Positions 32,269 through 40,605 of a DNA stretch of 64,000 nt are shown piece after piece. Position 1 is the first letter of the stretch; every line of letters begins with the position of its first letter. Made by a program: the position numbers and the translations under genes. The notes beneath the pieces are model-generated. The model was not told where the DNA came from. It searched no databases and saw nothing but the letters and a program-made list of their open reading frames with translations. This DNA comes from Archangium primigenium. Its GTDB lineage: Bacteria; Myxococcota; Myxococcia; Myxococcales; Myxococcaceae. The DNA lies in assembly GCF_016904885.1 (NCBI RefSeq), contig NZ_JADWYI010000001.1, positions 186,001-250,000 on the forward strand, read 5' to 3'.

Positions 32269-32284
32269 TGTGAACGGCTTCACA
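32269..32284. promoter_or_regulatory. CRP-type site 2
   Basis: TGTGAACGGCTTCACA, also an exact TGTGA-N6-TCACA, centred 23 bp from site 1 (about two helical turns), so two dimers could bind on the same face. Confidence 0.65.
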
Positions 32285-32582
32285 GCCCCGGCCTCCCCCC
32301 GGACGATAGAACCGCCTTGGGATCAGGGACACGCGCTCCGCTGAATCCGGAAGCCGCGCCAGGAGTGAGGGCGAGGCGATGTTTGGGTGGGGTCGCCGCG
32401 GGCCAGCTCCAGCACGGAGGGGTCGCCGACAACAACCTGCCCCGGGGGGGGGACATCGCCACGAAGCCCGACGGACGCGGTGAAGAGGCTCGCGGTCAGG
32501 GCCCCTTCACCGGAAGACGGACACGTCCATGCCTGGGGAGTCCGCTCTCCAGGGCCATTGTCCGGGATCCTCGGAGGACCGA

Positions 32583-32611
32583 GGGGGCCGCGCCAACTGG
32601 GCGCGGCCTCC
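32583..32611. terminator. Strong hairpin downstream of the Crp/Fnr gene
   Basis: GGCCGCGCC (32586-32594) pairs with GGCGCGGCC (32600-32608), extended by two or three further pairs outside. It lies 16 bp past the Crp/Fnr stop and would also end a plus-strand transcript from the CRP-site region. Confidence 0.6.
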
Positions 32612-32626
32612 CTCCCCGTGTTTCGC

Positions 32627-33310
32627 TCAATCCAGGTTGTTGCGCAGCCGCTCCATGTCCAACAGGATGATCTGTCCGCTCTTCTCGTAGGACAGCACGT
32701 TGGCCTGCACGAAGTCGCGCAGCCACTTGTTCACGCTCTCGCGGGACACGCCGCACTGGTTGGCCAGGTCCGCCTGGGTGCGCTTGGGCAACAGCACGCC
32801 CTCGGGGCAGGGCTGGCCCTGGGTGCGCGCCAGCTCCAGCAGCACGCGCCGCAGCCGGGCGGGCCCTTCCAGGAAGGCCACGTCGTGCACCTGCTGGGTG
32901 ACCCGCCGCACCATGCGGCTGAGCGTCGCCAGCAGCTGCATCGCCACCTGGGGGTGCTCGATGACGAAGCGGCGGAAGTCCTCCTGGTGCAGACTCAACA
33001 GGTAGGTCTCCTCGCGCGCCACCGCGTCCGTCGAGCGCGGCTCCCCGTCCAGGAGCGCCAGCTCCCCGAAGAAGGCCTCGCGCCGGAGGATGGACAGGAT
33101 GACCTCGCGGCCCTCCGGCGAGCTCAGGCGGATGGCCACCTCGCCCCGGCGCACGATGAACAGGGCCGTCCCCACGTCCCCCGCGTGGAAGATGACCTCC
33201 CCCTTGGCGTAGCGCCGCTCCTGCAAGAGCTTCGACAGGAGCTCGTACTCCTCCTCCGACAGGGTCTCGAACAACGGAATCTTCTTCAGCAGCTGCGCGT
33301 AGGAGGGCAC
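32627..33310 (-). CDS. Crp/Fnr-family transcription regulator, very CRP-like
   Basis: 227 residues from GTG 33310, chosen because family similarity begins at PSYAQLLKKIPLFETLS and GAGG precedes it; ATG 33391 would add 27 low-complexity residues. The N-terminal cyclic-nucleotide domain has the phosphate-binding cassette FGELALLDGEPRSTDAVA, with the Arg-Ser pair that contacts cAMP in CRP. The C-terminal winged HTH recognition helix SRESVNKWLRDF matches CRP SRETVGRIL with Arg and Glu kept and the third contact Lys instead of Arg. It should therefore recognise TGTGA-like half-sites. In myxobacteria the family includes MrpC, but I cannot assign this protein to it. Confidence 0.85.
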   Translation of the reverse strand: MPSYAQLLKKIPLFETLSEEEYELLSKLLQERRYAKGEVIFHAGDVGTALFIVRRGEVAIRLSSPEGREVILSILRREAFFGELALLDGEPRSTDAVAREETYLLSLHQEDFRRFVIEHPQVAMQLLATLSRMVRRVTQQVHDVAFLEGPARLRRVLLELARTQGQPCPEGVLLPKRTQADLANQCGVSRESVNKWLRDFVQANVLSYEKSGQIILLDMERLRNNLD

Positions 33311-33566
33311 GGTTCGCCTCGGCGTCGGAACGAGAGCAGCACCAGACCCAGGGAAGTCTCGTCTTCTCCGGGAGCGGGGCCAATCCCTCATGAAGCGGCC
33401 TCGGGGGGCAAGTGCTCATTCGTGGGCCCCGCGCCCGAGGTCCCGCGTCGGCATGGCGAAGTCGTTGACCGGCGAAAGCGCTTGCGAAAGGATGGGCGGC
33501 TCGGGTAACGCCCAGTCTTGGCACACGTGGAGGCCACGTCGGCGATCCTCGAAGCTCAACGAGCGC

Positions 33567-34139
33567 ATGACTGTCGAGGCCTCCTCATCCGCCACCGTTC
33601 CCCGTGCCTTGTGCCCCCGCTGCGGGACCGAGGTGCCCCTGCTCACCGCGGGCACCCAGGTCATCCGCTGCTCCGGGTGCGGGGCCGCGCTGCAGGTGAG
33701 TGTGCGTCCGGTGGACCCCACCACCGCACCCCTGTCCATCCCGGTGTCCATCTCCCCGCCCACCGACGAGGTGCTCCGGCCCCGGCGCGGGCCCATGGTG
33801 GAGGTGTCCGGCCCCCGGCGCGCGGAGTCCGCCCGTCCGGTGCACACCTTCACGGTGGAGCTGTCCCAGTCGGACATCGACACGGAGGGCCTCGAGTCCA
33901 AGGCCGCGCCGGCGCGCCTGCCACCGCCGCCCCCCGCGCCCCAGGCGCCGATCAGCATCGACACCCCCTGGTACGCCGAGGACATCGAGCGGCTGCCCGA
34001 GGCGAGCGCCAGCCTGGGCCAGCTCGCGCTGGAGAGCTTCGAGGCCCTGCCGCCCCTGCCGCTGCGGCCGGACACCCCCGCCGCGCGCGACGCGGCCGCC
34101 GCGGCCCGGGGCCCCGGCACCCCGCCGCGCCCCAAGTGA
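33567..34139 (+). CDS. Zinc-ribbon protein with Pro-rich tail, first gene of the kinase-chaperone run
   Basis: 190 residues from ATG 33567. Residues 15-40 form a zinc ribbon (CPRCGTEVPLL, then CSGCGAALQ) of the kind found at the N-terminus of many myxobacterial regulators (MJ0042-like). The rest is disordered and Pro/Ala-rich with a short DIDTEGLESKAAP segment. No catalytic motif. It leads a run of five same-strand genes to 39620, with a 127-bp gap before the next. It probably acts as an adaptor of the kinase-chaperone module; inference from position only. Confidence 0.65.
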   Translation: MTVEASSSATVPRALCPRCGTEVPLLTAGTQVIRCSGCGAALQVSVRPVDPTTAPLSIPVSISPPTDEVLRPRRGPMVEVSGPRRAESARPVHTFTVELSQSDIDTEGLESKAAPARLPPPPPAPQAPISIDTPWYAEDIERLPEASASLGQLALESFEALPPLPLRPDTPAARDAAAAARGPGTPPRPK

Positions 34140-34266
34140 GGGCCCCTGAGTGAGGGCCCGCCCAGCAGGCGGGGAAGCCGCCCCCGTCCATCCATCCCCC
34201 CATTCAAGCAGGTGGCGTGCGGTATCATGGCGCCCGCAGGCCCCGCCTGGAGGGAGTGGACGCAGC

Positions 34267-35352
34267 GTGAAGAGGACCGCAAGCAGCAGGCCACCCCGCG
34301 AGGGCGACCTCCAGGACATCCGCCGCGGCTATGCCGGGCTCGTTCCCCAGGTGGAGGAGCTGGCCGAGCAGGTGCTGCCCGTGCTGCGTCAGGCCACGCA
34401 GGACCTGGCCCGGCTGGAGGCCCAGTGCGAGGAGCTGCGCAAGGCCGCCGCCCCCGAGGCCCCGCCCCCCGTGGTCCTGCCCCGGATGCTCGAGCGCCTG
34501 GAGGAGCAGGGCCAGCACGTGCGGCGCATGGAGCAGACCCATCGGGGCCTCGAGGCGCTGCGCTCGGCGCTCGGCAACCTGGGCGAGCGGCTCCAGCACG
34601 GCCTGGACGAGCAGGACACGCTCGCGCGCGAGGAGAAGCGCCTGTGGCTGCGCGAGCTGTTGTCCCTGCGCCAGCGCGCCGCGGACGCCAACGCCTCCGG
34701 AGACCTGGCCCAGGGCGAGGAGGCGGTGCGCCTGCGCGCCGAGCGCGAGCGCCTCGGACAGCGCGTCGAGGATTTGGAGCGCGAGCTCACCGCGCGCGAC
34801 GAGGCCCTCAACGCCAAGGAGCAGACGCTCGCGGACCTGCGCCGGATGATCGTCCTGCTCACCGGCGACAGCTTCAGCGCGCCCGCCGAGCCCCAGCCGC
34901 TGCCAGCCCCCGTCGAGGTTCCCCGCGTCGTGCCCCGCGCCGAGCCCCGGGTGACGGCGCGGCCCCCGCCGGTCCACGGCGAGTCGCCCCCCGGCAAGAA
35001 GCCCGAGCAGATCTTCGGCCAGCACAGCATGGAGCTCGCCCACGGCATGCTGGAGTCCTTGGGGGATCCGCCCCGCACGCCCAGCATGGAGATCATGCTC
35101 GGGCCGCTGGACGAACTGGAGGAGGAGCTGCAGAAGGCCACCGCCTCCGAGCCGCCGCCCGTGCCCGCCGAGGCCCGGCTCGCCACGACGCCCACCCCGG
35201 CCATGGCCCGGGCCGGCGCGCGCGCCCTCCCCGCCCCTGCCGTCTCCGAGTCCCCCCGGCCGCCCGCGCGCCCGGGCACGCTCATCATCAGCGAGGACAT
35301 GTTCCAGGACGTGCTCGTCGCCGACTCCCTCTCACCCAGCGGTAGGAAATGA
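34267..35352 (+). CDS. Coiled-coil protein upstream of the Ser/Thr kinase
   Basis: 361 residues from GTG 34267, preceded by GGAGTGG. Residues 15-210 are strongly heptad-patterned coiled coil (VEELAEQVLPVLRQATQDL, RLRAERERLGQRVEDLEREL), the remainder Pro-rich and disordered, ending with TLIISEDMFQDVLVADSL, an acidic/hydrophobic motif that could dock a partner. No enzymatic motif. The stop overlaps the kinase start (ATGA), so translation is coupled and a kinase scaffold or substrate is likely. Confidence 0.7.
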   Translation: MKRTASSRPPREGDLQDIRRGYAGLVPQVEELAEQVLPVLRQATQDLARLEAQCEELRKAAAPEAPPPVVLPRMLERLEEQGQHVRRMEQTHRGLEALRSALGNLGERLQHGLDEQDTLAREEKRLWLRELLSLRQRAADANASGDLAQGEEAVRLRAERERLGQRVEDLERELTARDEALNAKEQTLADLRRMIVLLTGDSFSAPAEPQPLPAPVEVPRVVPRAEPRVTARPPPVHGESPPGKKPEQIFGQHSMELAHGMLESLGDPPRTPSMEIMLGPLDELEEELQKATASEPPPVPAEARLATTPTPAMARAGARALPAPAVSESPRPPARPGTLIISEDMFQDVLVADSLSPSGRK

Positions 35353-37292
35353 GCACGACGTCCGGAGACCGTTCACTGCCGACGCGCTTTGGCCGCTACG
35401 TGCTGCTCAGTCACCTGGGCCGCGGCGGCATGGCGGACATCTACCGGGGCGTCGCGCTGGGCGTGGGCGGCTTCGCCAAGCCCGTGGTCGTCAAGCGCGT
35501 GCTCACCGAGGCCATCCAGCAGGAATCCGCGGTGAAGATGTTCATTGAGGAGGCGCGGCTCTCGGCGCTCCTGCAGCACATGAACATCGCGCAGATCTTC
35601 GACTTCGGGGAGCAGCGCGGCGAGTACTTCATCGCCATGGAGTTCATCCATGGGCGTGACCTGCACGACATGATGCGGCGCATCGCCGCGCGGGGCCAGG
35701 GCATCCCCGTGCACATCGCCTGCTACATCGCCATGGAGGTGCTCAAGGGGCTGGACTACGCGCACCGGGCGCGCTCGGCCGCGGGCGAGCCCCTGCAGCT
35801 GGTCCACCGGGACGTGAACCCCACCAACATCATCCTCTCCTTCGAGGGGGAGGTGAAGCTGCTCGACTTCGGCGTGGCGCTGGTGGGCAACGCGGGCGCC
35901 ACCAACAACGTGCGCGGCAAGCCGGGCTACATCCCGCCCGAGCAGCTCGCGCGCAAGAAGGCCGACGGCCGCGGCGACATCTTCGCCCTGGGCATCACGC
36001 TGTACGAGATGCTCGCGCGGCGCCATGCCTTCAAGCCGGGCTCGGTGATGGACGTGCTCAAGCAGACGGTGGCGCTGCGCGCGCGGCCCCTGAGGCTGCA
36101 GGACGCGGCGCCCTTCCTGCCCGAGGGCCTGTGCACCATCGTCAACCGGTGCATGCTCGCCAACCCCGACGAGCGCTACCAGACGGCCGCGGACGTGCTG
36201 GACGCGCTGGACGAGTTCCTCATGGGCGCGGGCCTGCGCGTGTCCCAGCGCGACCTCGCGGCGCTGCTGGCCACCTGCTACGAGCCCGAGGTGCGCACGC
36301 CCCCGGTGCAGCCGCCCATCCCCCCGGAGCTGCTCGGCCAGGACGCCCCCGCCGCCATCACCTACACGGTGCGCGAGCCGGGCGGCGGCCTGTACCTCAT
36401 GAAGCTCGGCGAGGAGGACGTGCAGCTGCTGTTCGCCAGCGGCAAGCTGTCCCCCGAGGTGCAGGTGTCCCAGTCCGGCGGGCCCTTCCTGTCCCCCTCG
36501 GCCTTCCCGCGCATCGGCGCCGCGGCGGCCACCGCCCAGGAGCGGCTCAACGCCCGGCGCGCCACCGCGCCCCGGCCCCGCTACGCCGGCAACCTCACCC
36601 TCACCCACCCCTTCCGCGTCGTGTCCCGGCTGATGCTCACGCGCGCCACGGGCCGGCTGCACTTCGAGGACAACCGCGTCCACAAGGAGCTGTTCCTCAA
36701 GGCCGGGCAGATCATCGCCGTGCGCTCGAGCCTGGCGGCCGACCGCTTCGGCCCCTTCGTGCTGAGCACCGGCAAGCTCGCCGCCGAGCAGTGGCAGCGC
36801 GCCATGGAGGGCACGCGCCCCTTCACCGGCCGGCTCGTGGAGGCGCTGCTCGCCGCCCGGGCCCTGTCGCCCACGGAGCTCGCCGAGTGGTCGCTCGAGC
36901 ACCGCCGCCACGTGGCGCTCGGCCTGCTGGGCTGGACGCGCGGCCGCTACGCCTTCTTCGAGCGCGACGCCCCCATCACCGACGGCTCCGAGGAGCGGCT
37001 GGGGGGCCTGGCCCTGCTCAACGAGGGCCTGCGCGTGCACTACCCGCTGGAGCGGCTGGTGCGCGAGCAGGAGCCCCTGCGCCACAAGCCGCTCTACCGC
37101 AACCTGGACGCGCTCCTGTCACCCAGTGACCTGAACCTGTCGGCCCAGGAGCTCAGAAGCGCCTCCTTGTTGAACAAGCCGGGCACGACCCTGTCCGCCG
37201 CGCTTGCGGAACTCAAGCGACCGGAGGATGAAGGAGCCCTGCGCCGCGTGGCGCTGCTCTTCACGGAGTTGGGACTGCTCGCGGCGGCCTGA
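35349..37292 (+). CDS. Hanks-type Ser/Thr kinase with C-terminal DUF4388-like domain
   Basis: 647 residues. Kinase domain about 14-285: glycine loop LGRGGMADIY (24-33), Lys49 (VVVKR), catalytic HRDVNPTN (His153-Asp155), and DFG (173-175). Unlike many bacterial STPKs it has no transmembrane segment and no PASTA repeats, so it is cytoplasmic. From about 415 a DUF4388 (PATAN-like) module follows (YAGNLTLTHPFRVVSRLMLT, LHFEDNRVHKELFLKAGQII), common in myxobacterial signalling. It lies between the coiled-coil gene (overlap) and the Hsp70 gene (32 bp). It likely phosphorylates one of its neighbours. Confidence 0.9.
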   Translation: MSTTSGDRSLPTRFGRYVLLSHLGRGGMADIYRGVALGVGGFAKPVVVKRVLTEAIQQESAVKMFIEEARLSALLQHMNIAQIFDFGEQRGEYFIAMEFIHGRDLHDMMRRIAARGQGIPVHIACYIAMEVLKGLDYAHRARSAAGEPLQLVHRDVNPTNIILSFEGEVKLLDFGVALVGNAGATNNVRGKPGYIPPEQLARKKADGRGDIFALGITLYEMLARRHAFKPGSVMDVLKQTVALRARPLRLQDAAPFLPEGLCTIVNRCMLANPDERYQTAADVLDALDEFLMGAGLRVSQRDLAALLATCYEPEVRTPPVQPPIPPELLGQDAPAAITYTVREPGGGLYLMKLGEEDVQLLFASGKLSPEVQVSQSGGPFLSPSAFPRIGAAAATAQERLNARRATAPRPRYAGNLTLTHPFRVVSRLMLTRATGRLHFEDNRVHKELFLKAGQIIAVRSSLAADRFGPFVLSTGKLAAEQWQRAMEGTRPFTGRLVEALLAARALSPTELAEWSLEHRRHVALGLLGWTRGRYAFFERDAPITDGSEERLGGLALLNEGLRVHYPLERLVREQEPLRHKPLYRNLDALLSPSDLNLSAQELRSASLLNKPGTTLSAALAELKRPEDEGALRRVALLFTELGLLAAA

Positions 37293-37324
37293 GCGCGGCG
37301 AGCGGAGGGACGAGGGGTGGTGTG

Positions 37325-38857
37325 ATGGGAATCGCGCTGGGCATCGACCTGGGCACGACCAACAGCTGCATGGCCCGGGTGGACCCGGCCACCGGCCAGG
37401 CCCGCGTGCTGCCCAACCGCGAGGGCGAGACCACCACCCCGTCCGTCGTCCACTTCGACGCCTCGGGCCGGGTGTCGGTGGGCAGCGCCGCGCGCCGCCA
37501 GGCCGCGCTGCACCCCACCCACACCGTCTTCGCCGCCAAGCGGCTGCTCGGGCGGCGCTTCTCGGATCCCGTCATCCAGGCGCTGCGCCGGCTCTTGCCC
37601 TATGAAGTCGTGGCGGACGGGGCGGGCAACGCCGCGGTGCGGGTGCACGGCCAGGTGAAGAGCCCCACCGAGGTGATGAGCCACGTCCTGCGCTACCTCA
37701 AGGAGAGCGCCGAGGCGCGGCTGGGCCAGACGGTGGACGGCGCCGTCATCACCGTGCCCGCCTACTTCGACGAGGTGCAGCGCCAGGAGACGAAGCTCGC
37801 CGGCCAGCGCGCGGGGCTCACCGTGCACCGGCTGCTCAACGAGCCCACGGCGGCCATGCTCGCCTGCCGCGTGGACGCGTCGCGCCCGGAGAACATCGCC
37901 GTGTTCGACCTGGGCGGGGGCACCTTCGACATCTCGCTCTTGCACGTGGAGGGCGAGGTGGTGCAGGTGCTAGCCACGTGCGGGGACAACACCCTGGGCG
38001 GCGACAACGTGGACGAGCTCTTGGTGGAGGCGCTGCGGCGCATCTTCCTCAAGCAGACCGGGGTGGACCTGGGCGGCGCGCCGGACGCCCTGTGGCGGCT
38101 GCGCGAGGCGGCCGAGGCCACCAAGCGCGCCCTGTCCGAGCGCGAGGCGACCGCGCTGGAGCTGCCCTTCCTCGCCACGCACGAGGGCCAGCCCCTGCAC
38201 CTGTCCCTGCCCACCTTCTCGCGCGCGCTCCTGGAGAACCTGTCCGCGCGCGAGCTGGAGCGGCTGCGCACCCCGTGCGAGCAGGCCCTGGAGGACGCGG
38301 GCCTCACGCTGGAGGACATCCACCGCGTGGTGCTCGTGGGCGGCATGACCCGCATGCCCGCGGTGCGCGCGCGCGCCGAGCTGTACCTGGGCCGCCCCGG
38401 CGAGCGCTCCGTCAACCCGGACGAGGCCGTGGCCCTGGGCGCCGCGCTCGAGGCGGACATCGTCGCGGGCACCTCGCCCCTGCCCCCCCAGGTCATCCTG
38501 CTCGACGTGCTCTCGCGCGGCCTGGGGCTGCGCACCGAGGGCGGCCGCTTCAGCGTCCTCATCCCACGCAACACCACCATCCCCACGCGCGAGACCAAGG
38601 TCTTCACCACCACCTTCGACGGCCAGACGCACGTGGACCTGGAGGTGTACCAGGGGGAATCCCCCACCGTGGACGCCAACCGCTACCTCGGCGAGCTGCG
38701 GCTCACGGACCTGCCCGCCGCCCCCGCGGGCGCGGTGCGCGTGGCGGTGGACTTCACCATCGACGCGGACGGTATCCTGCAGATCACCGCGCGCGAGCCC
38801 GGCACCGGCCGCGAGGCCCAGGCCACGCTGCGCCCGCCCACCGCCGCCTCGCCCTGA
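37325..38857 (+). CDS. Hsp70/DnaK-family chaperone, short form
   Basis: 510 residues from ATG 37325 (an in-frame GTG sits directly before it). Full Hsp70 ATPase domain: GIDLGTTNS (phosphate 1), FDLGGGTFDISL (phosphate 2) and VLVGGMTRMPAV (adenosine). The substrate-binding beta-domain is present (VLIPRNTTIPT, TTFDGQTHVDLEVYQGE), but the protein ends about 120 residues before the end of a typical DnaK, so the helical lid is missing. That suggests a specialised chaperone, not the housekeeping DnaK. It lies between the kinase and J-protein genes (22 bp to the latter). Confidence 0.92.
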   Translation: MGIALGIDLGTTNSCMARVDPATGQARVLPNREGETTTPSVVHFDASGRVSVGSAARRQAALHPTHTVFAAKRLLGRRFSDPVIQALRRLLPYEVVADGAGNAAVRVHGQVKSPTEVMSHVLRYLKESAEARLGQTVDGAVITVPAYFDEVQRQETKLAGQRAGLTVHRLLNEPTAAMLACRVDASRPENIAVFDLGGGTFDISLLHVEGEVVQVLATCGDNTLGGDNVDELLVEALRRIFLKQTGVDLGGAPDALWRLREAAEATKRALSEREATALELPFLATHEGQPLHLSLPTFSRALLENLSARELERLRTPCEQALEDAGLTLEDIHRVVLVGGMTRMPAVRARAELYLGRPGERSVNPDEAVALGAALEADIVAGTSPLPPQVILLDVLSRGLGLRTEGGRFSVLIPRNTTIPTRETKVFTTTFDGQTHVDLEVYQGESPTVDANRYLGELRLTDLPAAPAGAVRVAVDFTIDADGILQITAREPGTGREAQATLRPPTAASP

Positions 38858-38879
38858 GCGGCCCCGACGAGACGCCGCC

Positions 38880-39620
38880 ATGTCCCAGGCCCCCGCCCCC
38901 CCTTCCGAGCGCAATCCCTTCGAGGTCCTCGGCCTCCAAGGCACCGAGGAGCTGCCCGCCATCCGCAAGGCCTTCCTGCTCATCGCCGCCAGCACCCACC
39001 CGGACCGGCTGCGGATGAAGTCCCCCGAGGAGAAGGCCCAGGCGCTGGAGATGTTCCTCGTGGCCAAGAAGGCCTTCGAGGCGCTGAGCCCGCCGGACAA
39101 GCGGCGCGAGTGGAGCGAGCGCATGCTCCGCGCCGCCCCGGGACCCGCCCGCACGCCGCCGCCCGTGAGCGCCCCGCCCGTGAGCCCACCGCCCGGGAGC
39201 CCTCCGGCCATGGGCCCCGCGTTCACCCCGCCGCCGGGCCTGCCCACCGCCGCCGCGCCGGGCGCCCCCGCGCCCACGTCGGGCCCGCGGCCCGCGGTGA
39301 GCGAGTCCGGCGCCCGCGCCACGCCCTCGCCCGAGACGGCGGCGCTCCAGCTCTACCGCATGGGCATGAGCGCGCTGGAGGCGCAGGACTACGCCAAGGC
39401 GCTCGGCCTGTTCTCCCGCGCCGCGAAGCTGATGCCCATCCCCCGCCACCAGGCCATGGAGCTGGTGTGCCGGGGCCAGCAGTACCTCAGCACCCGCTTC
39501 TTCGATCGCGCCCGCGAGAGCTTCGAGCAGGCGCTGCGGCTGTTGCCCTCGTGCCGCGAGGCCCAGGTGAGCCTCGAGCTGCTCGAGAAGCAGGTGAGCC
39601 GCTACCACCGCGGCCGGTAG
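38880..39620 (+). CDS. J-domain protein with TPR-like C-terminus
   Basis: 246 residues. J domain at about 12-80 with the essential HPD at 40-42 (ASTHPDRL), which stimulates Hsp70 ATPase. A long Pro/Ala-rich linker (about 85-150) leads to two or three TPR-like helical repeats (LQLYRMGMSALEAQDYAKAL, FFDRARESFEQALRLLP). No zinc-finger or class I DnaJ C-domain, so it is a type III J-protein that can bring a specific client to the adjacent Hsp70. It is convergent with tonB (7-bp gap). Confidence 0.88.
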   Translation: MSQAPAPPSERNPFEVLGLQGTEELPAIRKAFLLIAASTHPDRLRMKSPEEKAQALEMFLVAKKAFEALSPPDKRREWSERMLRAAPGPARTPPPVSAPPVSPPPGSPPAMGPAFTPPPGLPTAAAPGAPAPTSGPRPAVSESGARATPSPETAALQLYRMGMSALEAQDYAKALGLFSRAAKLMPIPRHQAMELVCRGQQYLSTRFFDRARESFEQALRLLPSCREAQVSLELLEKQVSRYHRGR

Positions 39621-39627
39621 GGCGCGA

Positions 39628-40395
39628 TCAGGTGATGGTAATGGGGATGTTGTAGAGGAAGCACACCGGCACCTTCTGGGGCTTGTACTGCCAGCCCTCG
39701 CGGATGCCGGAGATGATGTCCTCGTCCGCGCCCGGCACGTTCTTCACCGGCGTCACCTCGTACACGTCCCCGCTCGTCGCCACGCAGATGCGGTACATGC
39801 CGTTGAGGGTGCCCTGGTTGCGGTGCGACTGCTTGAAGACCTCGGACAGGCGCGGCGGCGTCTGGCGCACCACGTCGCGCTGGATCACGAACGGCGGCAC
39901 GTTCTTGGGCTTGGGCGCCTCGCCCGTTCCGCCGAGCTGGCCTCCGAGCTGACCGCCCACCACGCCCCCCACGACTCCGCCCACCACGCCGCCCTCCACC
40001 CCTCCCGCCACGCCCCCGGGCACCCCCGCGGGCTCCGCGGCGGCCACCGTCTCCGGCACGGGCTCCGGCGTGGGCTCCGGCTCGGGCGCCTTCTCCTCGG
40101 GCTTTTCCTTGATCGGCTCGATCTTGTCCGGCTGCCGCAGCACCAGCTCCTTGCGCGGCGTGGGCTTCTTCTGGACCGTCGGCGTCGGGCCGCCCGCGGG
40201 CGGGGGCGGCGGAGGCGGAGGCGGCAGGTGCCGCATCAGCGTCAGCTCCACGTCCTTGGGCGCCGCCACGGCGGGCTTGGCCATGGGGTTGGCCACGGCC
40301 AACAAGGCCGCGATCGCGCCCACATGGACAGCCACGGAAATCAGGGCAGGACCGAAAAAGTGGGGATCGGGCGGAGTGCTCTGTTGCGCGAACAT
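39628..40395 (-). CDS. TonB-like energy transducer with Gly-Val repeat spacer
   Basis: 255 residues. One N-terminal membrane helix (about 14-38), a polyproline run of about ten residues, a Pro/Glu/Lys spacer, then an unusual GG-hydrophobic repeat tract (about 124-158, units such as GGVVGGVVGG and GGQLGG), and a TonB-type C-terminal domain (about 190-255, GMYRICVATSGDVYEVTPV, SGIREGWQYKP). It would use the proton gradient through ExbBD to drive an outer-membrane receptor; a TonB-dependent receptor gene lies 1.2 kb away in the opposite direction. ExbB and ExbD are not in the window. Confidence 0.85.
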   Translation of the reverse strand: MFAQQSTPPDPHFFGPALISVAVHVGAIAALLAVANPMAKPAVAAPKDVELTLMRHLPPPPPPPPPAGGPTPTVQKKPTPRKELVLRQPDKIEPIKEKPEEKAPEPEPTPEPVPETVAAAEPAGVPGGVAGGVEGGVVGGVVGGVVGGQLGGQLGGTGEAPKPKNVPPFVIQRDVVRQTPPRLSEVFKQSHRNQGTLNGMYRICVATSGDVYEVTPVKNVPGADEDIISGIREGWQYKPQKVPVCFLYNIPITIT

Positions 40396-40456
40396 GGGGC
40401 CTCAACGGAGAGGGTCACCCTCGTATAGCACAGTCCGGGGGGCTGTCCTCCCTACT

Positions 40457-40482
40457 CCCCGGGTTGGGATGTGAACCTGGGG
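40457..40482. promoter_or_regulatory. Near-perfect palindrome between tonB and the lipoprotein gene
   Basis: CCCCGGGTT (40457-40465) and AACCTGGGG (40474-40482) pair with one mismatch in the divergent intergenic region, a possible shared operator. Confidence 0.35.
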
Positions 40483-40605
40483 TGAAAAGCGAATCCCTTC
40501 TTTGTGCTCCGCGCGGTCTGTTGATAGACGGACGCTCCGGCAGCGGCCAAGCACGCTTTCGGATGCTCGTGCCGTGAGCCCCCCTCTATTCCCCGCGAGG
40601 CTCTC

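Larger units (their letters stand above)
32102..32626. other. 525-bp gene-free region with CRP sites and hairpins
   Basis: It contains a terminator (32128-32157), two tandem CRP-type palindromes (32246-32284) and a strong hairpin (32583-32611). Open frames here are Pro/Arg/Gly-rich and overlap other features, so I call no protein. A short RNA running from just after the CRP sites to the 32583 hairpin is possible but unproven. Confidence 0.5.

Noticed and set aside
32266-32670. 134-codon plus-strand open frame near the CRP sites
   Set aside because: Pro/Gly/Arg-rich, no Shine-Dalgarno, runs into the end of the Crp/Fnr gene on the other strand.
33465-33493. TTGACC ... AAGGAT as a promoter for the kinase-chaperone run
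   Set aside because: Spacing is right (17 bp) but the -10 match is poor; not strong enough to annotate.
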